Shown here: piece after piece, positions 7,549 through 16,900 of the stretch
How the letters are laid out: each line of letters starts with the position of its first letter
Numbering within the stretch: position 1 is the stretch's first letter
Assembly: GCA_049292975.1 (NCBI GenBank)
Contig: JBATRZ010000034.1
Location: forward strand, 1-45,166
From: JBGSWE01 sp049292975
GTDB lineage: Bacteria; Patescibacteriota; Saccharimonadia; Saccharimonadales; JACDBH01
DNA length: 45,166 nucleotides
Direction of reading: 5' to 3'
The notes under the pieces: generated by a model
Database searches by the model: none
What the model saw: only the letters and a program-made list of their open reading frames with translations
What the model was told of the DNA's origin: nothing
Program-made: the position numbers and the translations under genes

Positions 7549-8979
7549 ATGAAGAATAATGCCAGCCTGGTCTACGGTTTTTTCCTTATCATCGGTGACT
7601 TTTTGGCGCTGGTGGCGGCCTTTGCGTCGGCTTACGTATTGCGCGTCAAGCTGGATGAACGGCCGCTGGTAGCCGAGATTGCCGGCCGCGAATACTTACT
7701 GGCCTTCCTATACATCCTGCCTATCTGGCTAATTATCTTTGGTCTGCTGGGACTGTACAACAAGGATAATTACGAGAACCGCTTTGCCGAATTTGGCCGC
7801 CTGCTGGTGGGTTGTTTCCTTGGTATCCTGGTGGCCATCGGCTACGAGTACGTAAGCAAGGCCAGCATCTTCCCCGCTCGCTTGGTGCCGGTGTACGGCT
7901 TGGGGCTGGCCTTCGCCCTCCTGCTTCTATTCCGTACCATCGCACGGGGTTTAAGGCGCAGTTTGTTCCACTACGGTATCGGCGTAAGCAACGTGCTTAT
8001 AGTTGGTGATACCGAAGTAACGGCGTTGTTTATAGAGGCTATCGCCTACACAAAAGTGACAGGCTACAAGATTATCGGCGTGGTCGGCACGGATAAATTT
8101 TCGCACAAATACCGGCACTTCCATGATTTTGACGAGGCAGTGGCGGCGCTAAAAAACAAGGGCATACACAGTATCATCCAGACCGAGCTGTATGCATCGG
8201 CAGACAAAAACAGCAAGATACTTGCCTATGCCCAGGAGAATCACATTGCCTTCAGGTTTGTCCCGGGCAACAATGAGCTGTTTGTAGGCAACATAGACGT
8301 GGATCTGTTCTACTCTATCCCCGTTATTGCCGTGCACCAGACGGCTCTGACCGGCTGGGGACGGATAGTAAAGCGGCTGTTTGACATTGCCGTGTCGGGA
8401 CTGGCGCTGGCAGTGCTCTCGCCGTTGTTTGTTTTGCTGGCAATTTTAAACAAGCTGTTTGATGTGCGCGGTTCGGTGTTCTTTAAACAAACGCGGCTGA
8501 CGCGCTTCAACCGTGAGTTCAAGGTCTACAAGTTCCGTACCCAGTACGGCAAGTATGATGGCACGACCCCAGAGCAGGCTTTTGAAATGATGGGCAAGCC
8601 CGGGCTCGCCCGGAAGTACCGCGGCAATGGAGATTACCTGTCCGATGACCCGCGCGTTACCATGTTTGGTAAATTCCTGCGAGCCAGCAGCCTGGATGAG
8701 CTGCCCCAGCTTTGGAACGTGCTGCGCGGCGATATCAGCCTGGTTGGACCCCGAGCTTTGATTCCTCAGGAGCTGAGCAAGTATAAGCAGCGCCATGCCA
8801 TATTATCAGTCAAGTCGGGCCTGACCGGCCTGGCCCAGATATCAGGACGGCGCGATATCAGCTTTGATGAGCGGCGCAAGCTAGACATCTTTTATGTTCA
8901 GAACTGGAGCTTCTGGGGCGATATCGTTATCATCATCCGCACTTTTGCAGTAGTGCTATTGCGCCGCGGCGCTAAATAA
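7549..8979 (+). CDS. Polyprenyl-phosphate sugar-1-phosphate transferase (WcaJ type)
   Basis: Initiates surface polysaccharide repeat assembly by moving a sugar-1-phosphate from a UDP-sugar to undecaprenyl phosphate at the inner face of the membrane. 476 residues, the usual length. Four N-terminal membrane spans (residues about 10-130), a Rossmann-like CoA_binding_3 region (NVLIVGDTEVTALFIEAI near 150), a further membrane segment near 275-300 and the C-terminal bacterial sugar transferase domain with KVYKFRT, RASSLDELPQLWNVLRGDIS, LVGPRAL and SGLTGLAQISGR. A TATCAT box lies 12 nt before the ATG. It diverges from the GtrA-like gene, with a perfect foldback between them. Confidence 0.95.
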   Translation: MKNNASLVYGFFLIIGDFLALVAAFASAYVLRVKLDERPLVAEIAGREYLLAFLYILPIWLIIFGLLGLYNKDNYENRFAEFGRLLVGCFLGILVAIGYEYVSKASIFPARLVPVYGLGLAFALLLLFRTIARGLRRSLFHYGIGVSNVLIVGDTEVTALFIEAIAYTKVTGYKIIGVVGTDKFSHKYRHFHDFDEAVAALKNKGIHSIIQTELYASADKNSKILAYAQENHIAFRFVPGNNELFVGNIDVDLFYSIPVIAVHQTALTGWGRIVKRLFDIAVSGLALAVLSPLFVLLAILNKLFDVRGSVFFKQTRLTRFNREFKVYKFRTQYGKYDGTTPEQAFEMMGKPGLARKYRGNGDYLSDDPRVTMFGKFLRASSLDELPQLWNVLRGDISLVGPRALIPQELSKYKQRHAILSVKSGLTGLAQISGRRDISFDERRKLDIFYVQNWSFWGDIVIIIRTFAVVLLRRGAK

Positions 8980-8981
8980 CC

Positions 8982-9150
8982 CCCATGCACTCACACCGGC
9001 AAATCTGCCAGTCTGCAGATCAGCCTGCCCGTTTGCCTCTTGGCTATTTCAGGCTTGAGCTACTGCGGTACTTCTGAAGCGGTATTTCTATATACAGCTT
9101 CAGAAGTGTCCTCGCGCTCCCCCCAACTAGCCCAAGTGTGAGCACATGGG
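8982..9150. repeat. Compound foldback element, three-way-junction type
   Basis: 169 nt between convergent genes. Outer arms CCCATGCACTCACAC (8982-8996) and GTGTGAGCACATGGG (9136-9150) pair with one 2-nt mismatch. Inside are a family-A hairpin (CCGGCAAA to TTTGCCT, 8997-9040, centre with CTGCAGA), then arms CTTGGCTA/TAGCCCAAG enclosing a perfect 11-bp hairpin ACTTCTGAAGC/GCTTCAGAAGT (9070-9080, 9097-9107). The same layout recurs at 40054-40204. It fills the 8980-9176 gap and may also serve as a bidirectional terminator. Confidence 0.8.
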
Positions 9151-9176
9151 CGCACAATCGAGTAATGATGCAATAA

Positions 9177-10286
9177 CTAGACGACGCGTTTATCGTGGAG
9201 TTCCGGGCGCGCTGCAAAGATCTTGCGTAGTTTGCCTTTGAGGCCGCGGTATTTGAACTCGTCCAATGTTTTCTCGTACAGGGCCACGTAATCGCGGGCC
9301 ATGTTGCGGTAGTTGAAGGTCTTACGGGCATGATCTGAAACCGCGCGCCGGTCCAGCTTGGTGCAACGCTTGAAGGCGCTGTAGCCTTCTACGAAATCTT
9401 CAACCAATACACCGGTCTTGCCATCGATGATAAGTTCGGGCATCGAACCTACGGATATGGCCAGGGTGGGCGTGCCGCAGTAGGCGGCCTCTAGTACAGT
9501 GAGGCCAAACGGCTCACGGAAGCCAGTGGGATGGAAGTTGCACTTGGCGTTGCTGAGCAGCTCCACCTTTTCGTCGAAGCCGATCTCGCCCAGGTACTCC
9601 ACCAGCGGATTATCCAGGTATGGCTGGATTTCTTCTTCAAAGTATCCGTCTCCAAGGTAATCCAGCTTGCCTGCCAGCTTAATCTTGATATTAAGTGCCA
9701 GGGCCAGCCTAATGGCTAGATGCGGGTTTTTCATACGGTCAAACCGGCCGATGAAGGCAACATAATCCTGCGGTTTCTTCACAAAAGGAAATTCATCTGG
9801 GTTTAGGCCGTTGTAGACGACGCCGGTAGTATTAAGCGTAGGCAGCGCCCTAGTCTGGTTATTGGATATGCAGATGTAGCGCAGAGACCGGCGCCGGGTG
9901 TAGTACGGAATGTCCTCAAAGATGACAGGATTATGAAGGGTTGTGACGTTAGGAAAATTCCTAAACGGCAGCATGTCATAACCATGCGAATGGATTATAT
10001 CTACTTTGTTACGCACCGAGCCGACCAGATGGTAGGTGGCGGCCATGGCTGCTTTGGCTTTCTTGGCATGGGCGGCGCGGTCGCTGCGGCGCCTAGGAAA
10101 CCACAGGGCTTTGTCTACTGAAGGCAGCGTAAGGCATTTGGCGGTAGAGTCACCGGCTGCTATCAGGATAACTTCATGACCCAGCTCTTCAAGACCTTCG
10201 ATGAGGTGGCCGATGATGCGTTCGGTCCCGCCGTATTTGGGCGGCGGCACAGGAACAAAAGGCTCAGCAACAATTGCTATTCGCAT
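9177..10286 (-). CDS. Glycosyltransferase family 4
   Basis: 369-residue GT-B enzyme. N-terminal MRIAIVAEPFVPVPPPKYGG followed by TERIIGHLIEGLEELGHEV is the classic start of GT4 proteins with the glycine-rich loop; SHGYDMLPF and TLHNP follow; the second domain begins YVAFIGRFDRMKNPHLAIRL and holds NFHPTGFREPFGLTVLEAAY with the EX7E motif. Donor and acceptor cannot be predicted; trehalose or glucosyl transferases in this subfamily start similarly. It follows a 68-residue hypothetical gene by 3 nt and ends convergent to the sugar-phosphate transferase. Confidence 0.9.
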   Translation of the reverse strand: MRIAIVAEPFVPVPPPKYGGTERIIGHLIEGLEELGHEVILIAAGDSTAKCLTLPSVDKALWFPRRRSDRAAHAKKAKAAMAATYHLVGSVRNKVDIIHSHGYDMLPFRNFPNVTTLHNPVIFEDIPYYTRRRSLRYICISNNQTRALPTLNTTGVVYNGLNPDEFPFVKKPQDYVAFIGRFDRMKNPHLAIRLALALNIKIKLAGKLDYLGDGYFEEEIQPYLDNPLVEYLGEIGFDEKVELLSNAKCNFHPTGFREPFGLTVLEAAYCGTPTLAISVGSMPELIIDGKTGVLVEDFVEGYSAFKRCTKLDRRAVSDHARKTFNYRNMARDYVALYEKTLDEFKYRGLKGKLRKIFAARPELHDKRVV

Positions 10287-10289
10287 AAA

Positions 10290-10496
10290 TTATTTTTTAG
10301 CTTTGGGCGGGAACGGGCTTTTCAAAGCCTGTGACAATAGACGGCCCATGCCATCGTAATGCTGGACAGAATAACCTATAAACTCCTGCAAGCCCTCCTT
10401 GGCCTGTTTGCGCACCGGGCGTACATACTCTTTCACACTTAATAGTATAGCGGGTTTTATGGAGGACGGTGTATAAAATCTTACTAATTTGGCCAT
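10290..10496 (-). CDS. Small basic protein, unknown
   Basis: 68 residues, not recognised: MAKLVRFYTPSSIKPAILLS, then a central amphipathic helix, and a basic proline/lysine tail (FPPKAKK). The stop is 3 nt before the start of the downstream glycosyltransferase, which argues for a real co-transcribed gene. The upstream region is shared with the divergent glycosidase gene 38 bp away. Confidence 0.55.
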   Translation of the reverse strand: MAKLVRFYTPSSIKPAILLSVKEYVRPVRKQAKEGLQEFIGYSVQHYDGMGRLLSQALKSPFPPKAKK

Positions 10497-10534
10497 AATA
10501 GGCTGCTAAAACTAAGCTATGTTAGAGTTAACAG

Positions 10535-11848
10535 ATGAGCACGTTATTTGACCCCGATCTAATAGTGTACGAGCGTTTCGAGCCGGTCCGTGCCGAAAAC
10601 AGCCGGGGCATCTTTGCCAGTACCGGGCGTAACTTTGCCGGTTCGACCTTTGGGCGCGATTCTGCCGAGGTGGGGGAGGACCTGGTAGAGTTCGATCCGG
10701 TTATTCCGCGTGAAGTACTGCTGACACTCGCCTCACTGCAAGGGCTTGGCCATGATGACCTGACCGAGGAGGAACCGGGCAGGATACATCATCTTTACCG
10801 CGCAAAAGACGATATGGTTACCGAGGAGAACATGCTTGCCTATAGGATAGATTCGCTGCGCTGGGGCAGCGACGGCAAAGAGATGATTTACTACGGTTCG
10901 GTGGACGCAACGGCGCTTTTTGTGCGTCTGGGCGTACGCTATGCCCGTATCCACGGCGAGGGGATCCTGTACGAGCGGGTTACGGGCCGTGACGGCCAAG
11001 AGCGCATTTTGGCTGATCATCTGCTAATGGCCGCCGACTGGCTATTAGCAAAGATAGCAAGCAGCGATCTGGGACTGATAGAGTTCAAGCATACCAATCC
11101 AAATGGCGAGCATATACAAGCCTGGAAGGATTCGCTGGCGGCCTACACGCACACTGACGGTACGCCGGTAAATGTTGATGATGCTATCGCACCGCTGGAG
11201 GTGCAGGGTTATGCGTATGACGCGCTGAAGGGTATAGAAGCCTTGTTTCCCGGTTCGGTGCCTGAAGGGCTGGCAATGGGGCTGGCCCGCCGCACCATCA
11301 GTAATTTCTGGCTGGAAGACGAGCAAATGTTTGCCCAGGCCATTGACCGTGATGCCAATGCTCACCCCCGTCCAGTGCGTACGCCAACCTCGAATTCGGG
11401 GCTTATTCTAGATTCTGATCTGCTGGTGGATATGCCGGGTACTGAACACAAAGTCAAGACAACCATAGACATGCTGATGGGCCCGGATTTTATGACTCGT
11501 GCCGGCCTGCGCTGCCGCAGCCTGGCCTACGCCCATTTGATTGAGTATCCGGATTACCACGGCTCATATGCGGTATGGTTCAAGGAGACAAATGATTTTA
11601 TCAGGGGGCTAGAAAAACATGGGCGAAAAGCTCAGGCAAATAAGCTGGCCCAAGCCATTATCAGCACTATCCAGGAACTTGGCGAGTACTACGAATTCGT
11701 TTTTGTGGATGAGCACGGCGAGCTTATCCACCCCAGCGCCCAGAACGGCAGGTTCGCGGATGCGCGCAGCCGTGTGCCGGAGCCTGGCCAGGCCTGGACA
11801 ATCTCGGCCTTTGTACGGTGTCTAAGACTTAGCCAGCTTAATAGTTGA
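10535..11848 (+). CDS. Amylo-alpha-1,6-glucosidase / glycogen debranching-like glycosidase
   Basis: 437-residue protein resembling the (alpha/alpha)6-barrel C-terminal domain of glycogen debranching enzymes (GDE_C, GH13-linked/GH133-like). Features are YYGSVDATALFVRLGVRY near residue 120, LIEFKHTNPNGEHIQAWKDS near 190, VQGYAYDALKGIEALFPG near 225, and TPTSNSGLILDSDLL, then GLRCRSLAYA with the expected acidic barrel residues. No N-terminal sugar-binding domain is present, so it is a short form. It may trim alpha-glucans of storage or surface polymers. A TATGTT box lies 10 nt before the ATG and no Shine-Dalgarno is seen. Confidence 0.8.
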   Translation: MSTLFDPDLIVYERFEPVRAENSRGIFASTGRNFAGSTFGRDSAEVGEDLVEFDPVIPREVLLTLASLQGLGHDDLTEEEPGRIHHLYRAKDDMVTEENMLAYRIDSLRWGSDGKEMIYYGSVDATALFVRLGVRYARIHGEGILYERVTGRDGQERILADHLLMAADWLLAKIASSDLGLIEFKHTNPNGEHIQAWKDSLAAYTHTDGTPVNVDDAIAPLEVQGYAYDALKGIEALFPGSVPEGLAMGLARRTISNFWLEDEQMFAQAIDRDANAHPRPVRTPTSNSGLILDSDLLVDMPGTEHKVKTTIDMLMGPDFMTRAGLRCRSLAYAHLIEYPDYHGSYAVWFKETNDFIRGLEKHGRKAQANKLAQAIISTIQELGEYYEFVFVDEHGELIHPSAQNGRFADARSRVPEPGQAWTISAFVRCLRLSQLNS

Positions 11849-11869
11849 GTAATCACACTTTATATATTG

Positions 11870-11935
11870 CATGCATTCCACAACGGCAAACAGGCTGTTC
11901 TGCAGCGTGGCAGGTTTGCCGGTGTGGGATGTATG
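11870..11935. repeat. Foldback element, family A, inverted copy
   Basis: 66 nt with 22-nt arms 11870-11891 and 11914-11935 that differ at three paired positions (left begins CATGCATTCCACA, right ends GGGATGTATG). The reverse complement of the 22-nt centre matches the 7444 element at 20 of 22 positions (CTGCCA.GCTGCAGA.CAGCCT), while the distal arms share no obvious sequence with it. Lies between convergent genes ending at 11848 and 11939. Confidence 0.85.
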
Positions 11936-11938
11936 AGG

Positions 11939-13186
11939 TTATTCGCGGCGCAGGGCTTCGATGGGGTTTATTCTCTGCGCCCGCCGCGCCGGCAGAAACA
12001 CAACCAGCAAGCCGATAATTACAGTAAAGCCAGTCAGGGCCAGCACTGCCCACAAAGGAGTCGAGAAGATTTCAAAATTGTCCGTAACGCCGCGGCCAGA
12101 CGCAAAACGGTTCATCCAGAAGTTCACCATTCTGCCGGCAATGGCAGCCAGGCTTATGCCGATTATCGCGCCAAAAAACGATATCAGCACCGCCTCGAAA
12201 ATGAACAGCTTGCGCATGTCTGAGTTGCGCGCCCCCAGCGCCATCATCAGGCCGATCTCGCGCGTGCGTTCCAGCAGCGAAATGGTCAGGGTATTGAACA
12301 TGCCCAGGATAGATACGATCATGCCGATACTGCCGAAGCCGATGAGGATAAAGGTAAACAAGCGGAAAATCTCATTGATTTCGGCCAGCGTATCGACCGG
12401 CGAAGATGTCTCCAGCCCTTTGCTCTCGACTTGCTGCCTAACCTGGCCGACACTGGCAGGATCGTCGGTGATAATCTTGACGTTTTGGTAAGTCTTGACA
12501 CCTGCCAGGTACATGTTGCTGGAAGGCATGAAAATCTCCGAGCCAGACCCTGAATCTATCACGCCGACAATCTCGAACTCGCCGCTGATTTCGTTTTGTT
12601 CCAGTCGCAGGTCTTCGAGCGGGATGGTTATGGAAATCTTCTGCCCCAAGGCCTTTTTGTTATCCTTCAGGCCGGTTGCTTCAAGCGCGGTGGTGTTGAT
12701 GAGCACATGGCGGGTATCATCGCTCGTCAGCAGCCGTCCGGCTATAAGGTTGAGTGTGGTCATCTCCTGGAACGCCACATCGATGCCGTAAGTGACGCTG
12801 TCTACCTCGGCGCCTTCGCGTTTCAGTGAGCCGGGAAATGAAAACTGCGAGCCAACCTTTTCGACATGCGGGAAGTTCCGTATCTCGTTGATAAGTTCGT
12901 CATTGAGACGGATGAGTTTTGAGTTGGGCGAGGACACATCAATTGATTTGATGCTTTGGTCGCCGATGACCTGGCTGGTCACGAGTTTTTGCAATCCAAG
13001 CCCGAAGGACAGCAAAAAGAATATCGCGCCGATACCGATGACAACGCCGAAGATGGTCAGCAGTGAGCGCAACTTTTTGGCCAGCAGGTTTTTCCAGGCA
13101 ATGGCAAACAACACTTCGGGACGGACAGCCGTGTAGCGGTGCCGCCGTCCGGGCAAAAATGCTAAGCGGTTATTCCCTGTCTTCAT
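11939..13186 (-). CDS. MacB/FtsX-like ABC transporter permease
   Basis: 415-residue ABC permease of the MacB family: one N-terminal membrane span (residues about 40-62, SLLTIFGVVIGIGAIFFLLS), a large extracytoplasmic MacB_PCD-type domain (about 63-280), then three spans (FGSIGMIVSILGMFNTLTIS, AVLISFFGAIIGISLAAIAG, LWAVLALTGFTVIIGLLVVF) with the family motif SLLERTREIGLMMALGA and a closing PARRAQRINPIEALR. Such permeases act mechanically on extracytoplasmic substrates (lipoproteins, peptides, antibiotics). Start ATG at 13186 overlaps the ATPase end by 17 nt. Third gene in the operon headed by the giant surface protein. Confidence 0.92.
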   Translation of the reverse strand: MKTGNNRLAFLPGRRHRYTAVRPEVLFAIAWKNLLAKKLRSLLTIFGVVIGIGAIFFLLSFGLGLQKLVTSQVIGDQSIKSIDVSSPNSKLIRLNDELINEIRNFPHVEKVGSQFSFPGSLKREGAEVDSVTYGIDVAFQEMTTLNLIAGRLLTSDDTRHVLINTTALEATGLKDNKKALGQKISITIPLEDLRLEQNEISGEFEIVGVIDSGSGSEIFMPSSNMYLAGVKTYQNVKIITDDPASVGQVRQQVESKGLETSSPVDTLAEINEIFRLFTFILIGFGSIGMIVSILGMFNTLTISLLERTREIGLMMALGARNSDMRKLFIFEAVLISFFGAIIGISLAAIAGRMVNFWMNRFASGRGVTDNFEIFSTPLWAVLALTGFTVIIGLLVVFLPARRAQRINPIEALRRE

Positions 13187-13955
13187 GCTTGGCCTTGCTG
13201 AGCCGCGTTATACGGTCACGCATGTTATGAACTAACACGTCAGTGGCGTCTTTAATGTTATGTTCGGCTATTTCCTCGACTACGCCGTCGCTGATGTGCA
13301 GCAGGTGGTCGGCAAAAGGCAAGTACTCCATGTTATGCGTGACCAAGATGATGGTGCGGCCTTCCTGGGTCTGCATGTCATACAGCAGGTCCATGATCAT
13401 GTCGCCGGTGTTGCTATCCAGACTGCCGGTAGGCTCGTCGGCGATGATAAATAAAGGGTCATTGACGATGGCACGGGCTAGGGCAATGCGCTGCTGCTCG
13501 CCGCCGGACAGCATGACAGGATATTTCTTGGCGTAACCCTGCATGTTGATGCGTTCCAGCGCCGCCATGGCTTTTTTGGCAGCCATGCCGCGCGAGTGGC
13601 CCAAAAAGTAGAGCGGTATCGAGATATTATCGATGACATTAAGACTCTTGACCCAGAAGTTCTGCTGGTAGACGATACCGATACGGTTGGCCCGGAAGTA
13701 AGCCAGGTCATTGGCGCTGAGCTTGTAAACGTTCTCGCCCTCAAAGTTCACTTCGCCGGCACTGGGCTTCTGCAGCCCCGTCAAAATATTAAGCAAGGTT
13801 GATTTGCCCGAGCCGGACTGGCCGTAGATGATATTAAACGAGTTGTTGTACAGGTCAAAATCGGCCCGCTTGAGCACGGATACTTTCTCTTCACCCACCA
13901 TAAAGTCCTGCTTGATGGCTTTGGCTTTGATGACTGTCTGTTTGGTCGCTGCCAT
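13170..13955 (-). CDS. ABC transporter ATPase (MacB/LolD-like)
   Basis: 261-residue ABC ATPase pairing with the downstream permease. Walker A GQSGSGKST (about residue 45), Q-loop VYQQNFW, signature LSGGEQQRIALARA, Walker B LFIIADEPTGSLDS and switch histidine LVTHN are all intact. Its ATG starts one base after the stop of the giant surface protein gene (TAGCATG) with no Shine-Dalgarno, so translation is probably by reinitiation. The C-terminus overlaps the permease start by 17 nt. Confidence 0.95.
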   Translation of the reverse strand: MAATKQTVIKAKAIKQDFMVGEEKVSVLKRADFDLYNNSFNIIYGQSGSGKSTLLNILTGLQKPSAGEVNFEGENVYKLSANDLAYFRANRIGIVYQQNFWVKSLNVIDNISIPLYFLGHSRGMAAKKAMAALERINMQGYAKKYPVMLSGGEQQRIALARAIVNDPLFIIADEPTGSLDSNTGDMIMDLLYDMQTQEGRTIILVTHNMEYLPFADHLLHISDGVVEEIAEHNIKDATDVLVHNMRDRITRLSKAKHEDRE

Positions 13956-13956
13956 G

Positions 13957-16900
13957 CTATAACCCGAAGACCCTTTGCAAGGTATTAAGTATGATGGTAA
14001 GCACGCTCTCCGATGCCCTGCCGATAATGGCGGATTGCGGCTCGCCCAAGCCTATGTTGCCGGCCCGGTCCTTGCTCATGGGCTGCAATGAGTAAACCTT
14101 GCTTGGCGGCAAATCGCTAACAATGACCAGGTGCTCGGTAGTGAGTTCGGTGTCTTCGGCGGTGCGGCTGTTGAAAACGGTGGCGTTTGAACCATCGGCG
14201 TAACCGACCTGGCTCATGCTTGGCTCGTCGGTCTTCCAGGATATGACCACCTGGCCCCTTGCCTCGGCGCCGGTACCGCGAATGGATGATTCGATGCTGA
14301 TTTCGGTAACGACCGGCGAGCGGGTATCCAGCGCGGTCTTGAATTGCTGGCGGTCGGAGACGGCCAGGTTGTTATCTTTGTCGCGGCCCTGGGCGATGAT
14401 GAAGTAGGTGCTGTCGTCTTCTAGCCCGCTTATCCTGACTTCGTGGCTGCTCTTGAGCTCGGAGCTCTGGATCTCGCGCGCCTGGCCGCCAACTTTGCCG
14501 TAGATAACCATGGAGGTGCTGGGCACGTTAGTCTGCCAGCTGACCAGCTGCGTGCTGGTGGGTTCGCCTGCGACCGGCTGGAAGCGCATGTTAGAAATGC
14601 GCGGCCGAGGCGGCGTGGTGAAACTAAAGACATTGCCGGCGTATTCGGTACCTTCCGAGTCAAAGGCACTGAGCTTGTAGAAATATTTGCTGCCGTCTGC
14701 CAGGTTATCCAGGTCAAAGGTGTATTGCGATTCTTCGCTAGATGTATTGATTGACTTGAGACCGCCGAATGAATCGCTTTGGCCGTAGTAAATTGTCACC
14801 TTGGCGGCGCCCTTGGTCTTAAACTGGACGGTTGCCCCGCTCAGGCCGATGCGGCTGGTCTCTATCTCGCGCACGGTCGGTGCCGGTGCCGTGGTAAAGG
14901 TGAATTCCTGGCTGGTGCCGGTATTGCCGTCTTCATCGGTCCAGCGGGCTACGTAGTAATAGGTGGTACCGGCGGCCAGGTTGTCGAGCTCGATGGCGTG
15001 CGAGGTGACTTGATCAGAATTGCCGATTTCGGAGCTGCCGTATTGGCCGCTGCTGGTGCCGATGGCAATCTTGGAGTCGCTGGTACGGTCGGTTGTCCAG
15101 GTGATGGTGGCTTTCTTGGTGGTTATGCTGTCGGTTTCGGGGTTGCTGGTAAGAGCAGCAGGGCTGGTAAAGCGGCCGGTCGGCAGCAGATTCACTGTGG
15201 TGCTGTTGGCGCCGCAGTTGTTGGTGTTGTCACAGGCGCGGACGTAGTAATAATAAGTTTGCTGCGAGAGGTTGGCGTCTATGTATGTCGTGCTGCTGCT
15301 GCTGCCAACGAAACTGAAATTGGTGTTATCGGTACTGCGGTAGACCCGGTAGCTGGCGATGCCGCTGCCCGTATAGGTTGGCTCTTCCCAGGTGATGGCC
15401 AGGCGCCACTTGCTGGTAGCTTTGATGGATACGTCCACGATATCCAGGTTCTGCGGTATGCCGGGGCTTGGTGTGTTGGCGCTGAAATTCACGCTGGCAA
15501 AACTGGCGTAATTAATATTGTTTGACTCGTCACGGGCGACAACATAGAGAGTATTAGTGCCCGGCTGCGTTGCGTACGGACCCGTGCCTAACGAGGTAAC
15601 GCCGGGTGAGGTGTAGATACAGTTGGTGCCGGTCGGCAAAGTATTGATGCTATAGCAATAGGTAATGTTATTGGCGTCGCCGACGAAGGTGGCCGGTGCA
15701 TCCCAATCAAAAGCAAACGAGTTGGCAGTGTTAGTGCTTGGCGTTGCTGCCAGGTTCTGCGGCTCGCTTGGCGCGCCGGCGGTATTGACCTTGAGCGTGG
15801 CGGTGACGTAGCTGTTAGTCACGTTGCCCGCCAAGTCCCAGGTGCGGAAGTGGATGGTGTTGATACCTTCGTTGATGTTGGTAAAGTCGGGCGTAGGAAT
15901 GGTCAGGTAGCTGCCGTCATTGGTTAGCAAGTCGGTCATATCGCCGGTGCCGTTATGGGCGTCGCCGTACCAGGATGAGCCGTTTATGCGGTACTGCAGG
16001 CCGGCCAGGCCGGAGTTGGCATCAGAGGCTGCTGAACCCCCGGTGGTCGGCCAGGTTAGGGTAGTCTCTTTGGTGTTGATAAAGCCCGATGGTGCGGTAA
16101 TGAAGCCGGGATTAGCGGGCGCGGTGTTATCAAAGCGGAATTGGAATTGCTCTGCCGAACCGAAAACATTGCCCGCGTTATCAATCGCCTTGATGCGCAA
16201 ATAATACGGCGATGACGAACTGGTAAGTGCCGTGTTTATATAACCCGCCGTTGCAAAATCTACCGAGTTGGCAGTCACCAGGAATTGGCAGAAGCTGCCG
16301 GCATGGGTTGGGCTGGTGCCAAGCAGACCGGCGGTGGTGACGGGATCGGCCGTGTTGTCGGTGCCGAGGTACAAACAGTAGCCTTTGATACCAGCGCCGC
16401 TATCGGCACCGGCCGTCCAGGTAAAGTACGGGCTGGAACCGTTGGTCCAGGCATTTGAAGCCAGCGACCCCCCGCCGTTACTCTTGTAGGCCTGGATGGC
16501 GGAGGCATTGGCGCTGGGGGCGGCCATGTCGGAATTGGCCTGTACCTGCAGCTGGTTCAGGGTGACGCGCTGGTTACCGTTGCCGGACAAAATGGCCTGC
16601 CAGCGGATCCCGTAGAAGGTGACGGGGAAGTTTACGATGTTTTGGTGCACCTGGGTCTCGGTGTTGGCTTGAGCAGTATTGGCACTGGTTGCCCAAGCCG
16701 AGCCGTCCCAGTATTTCCATGTTGCGCCGTTATCATCGCTCAGGCGGTAGGTGATGGCGCCGCCGTCCGCAGTTTCGGTCGTATCAAAGACGTCAAAGTT
16801 ACGCACACCGGAAGTAAAGGCGGCGTTAGCCAGGCTCATCACTTGCGGCGTGGTGGCGTACGGCAGGCTGGTGAAGGACGTACGGGCATTGTTAGAGATA

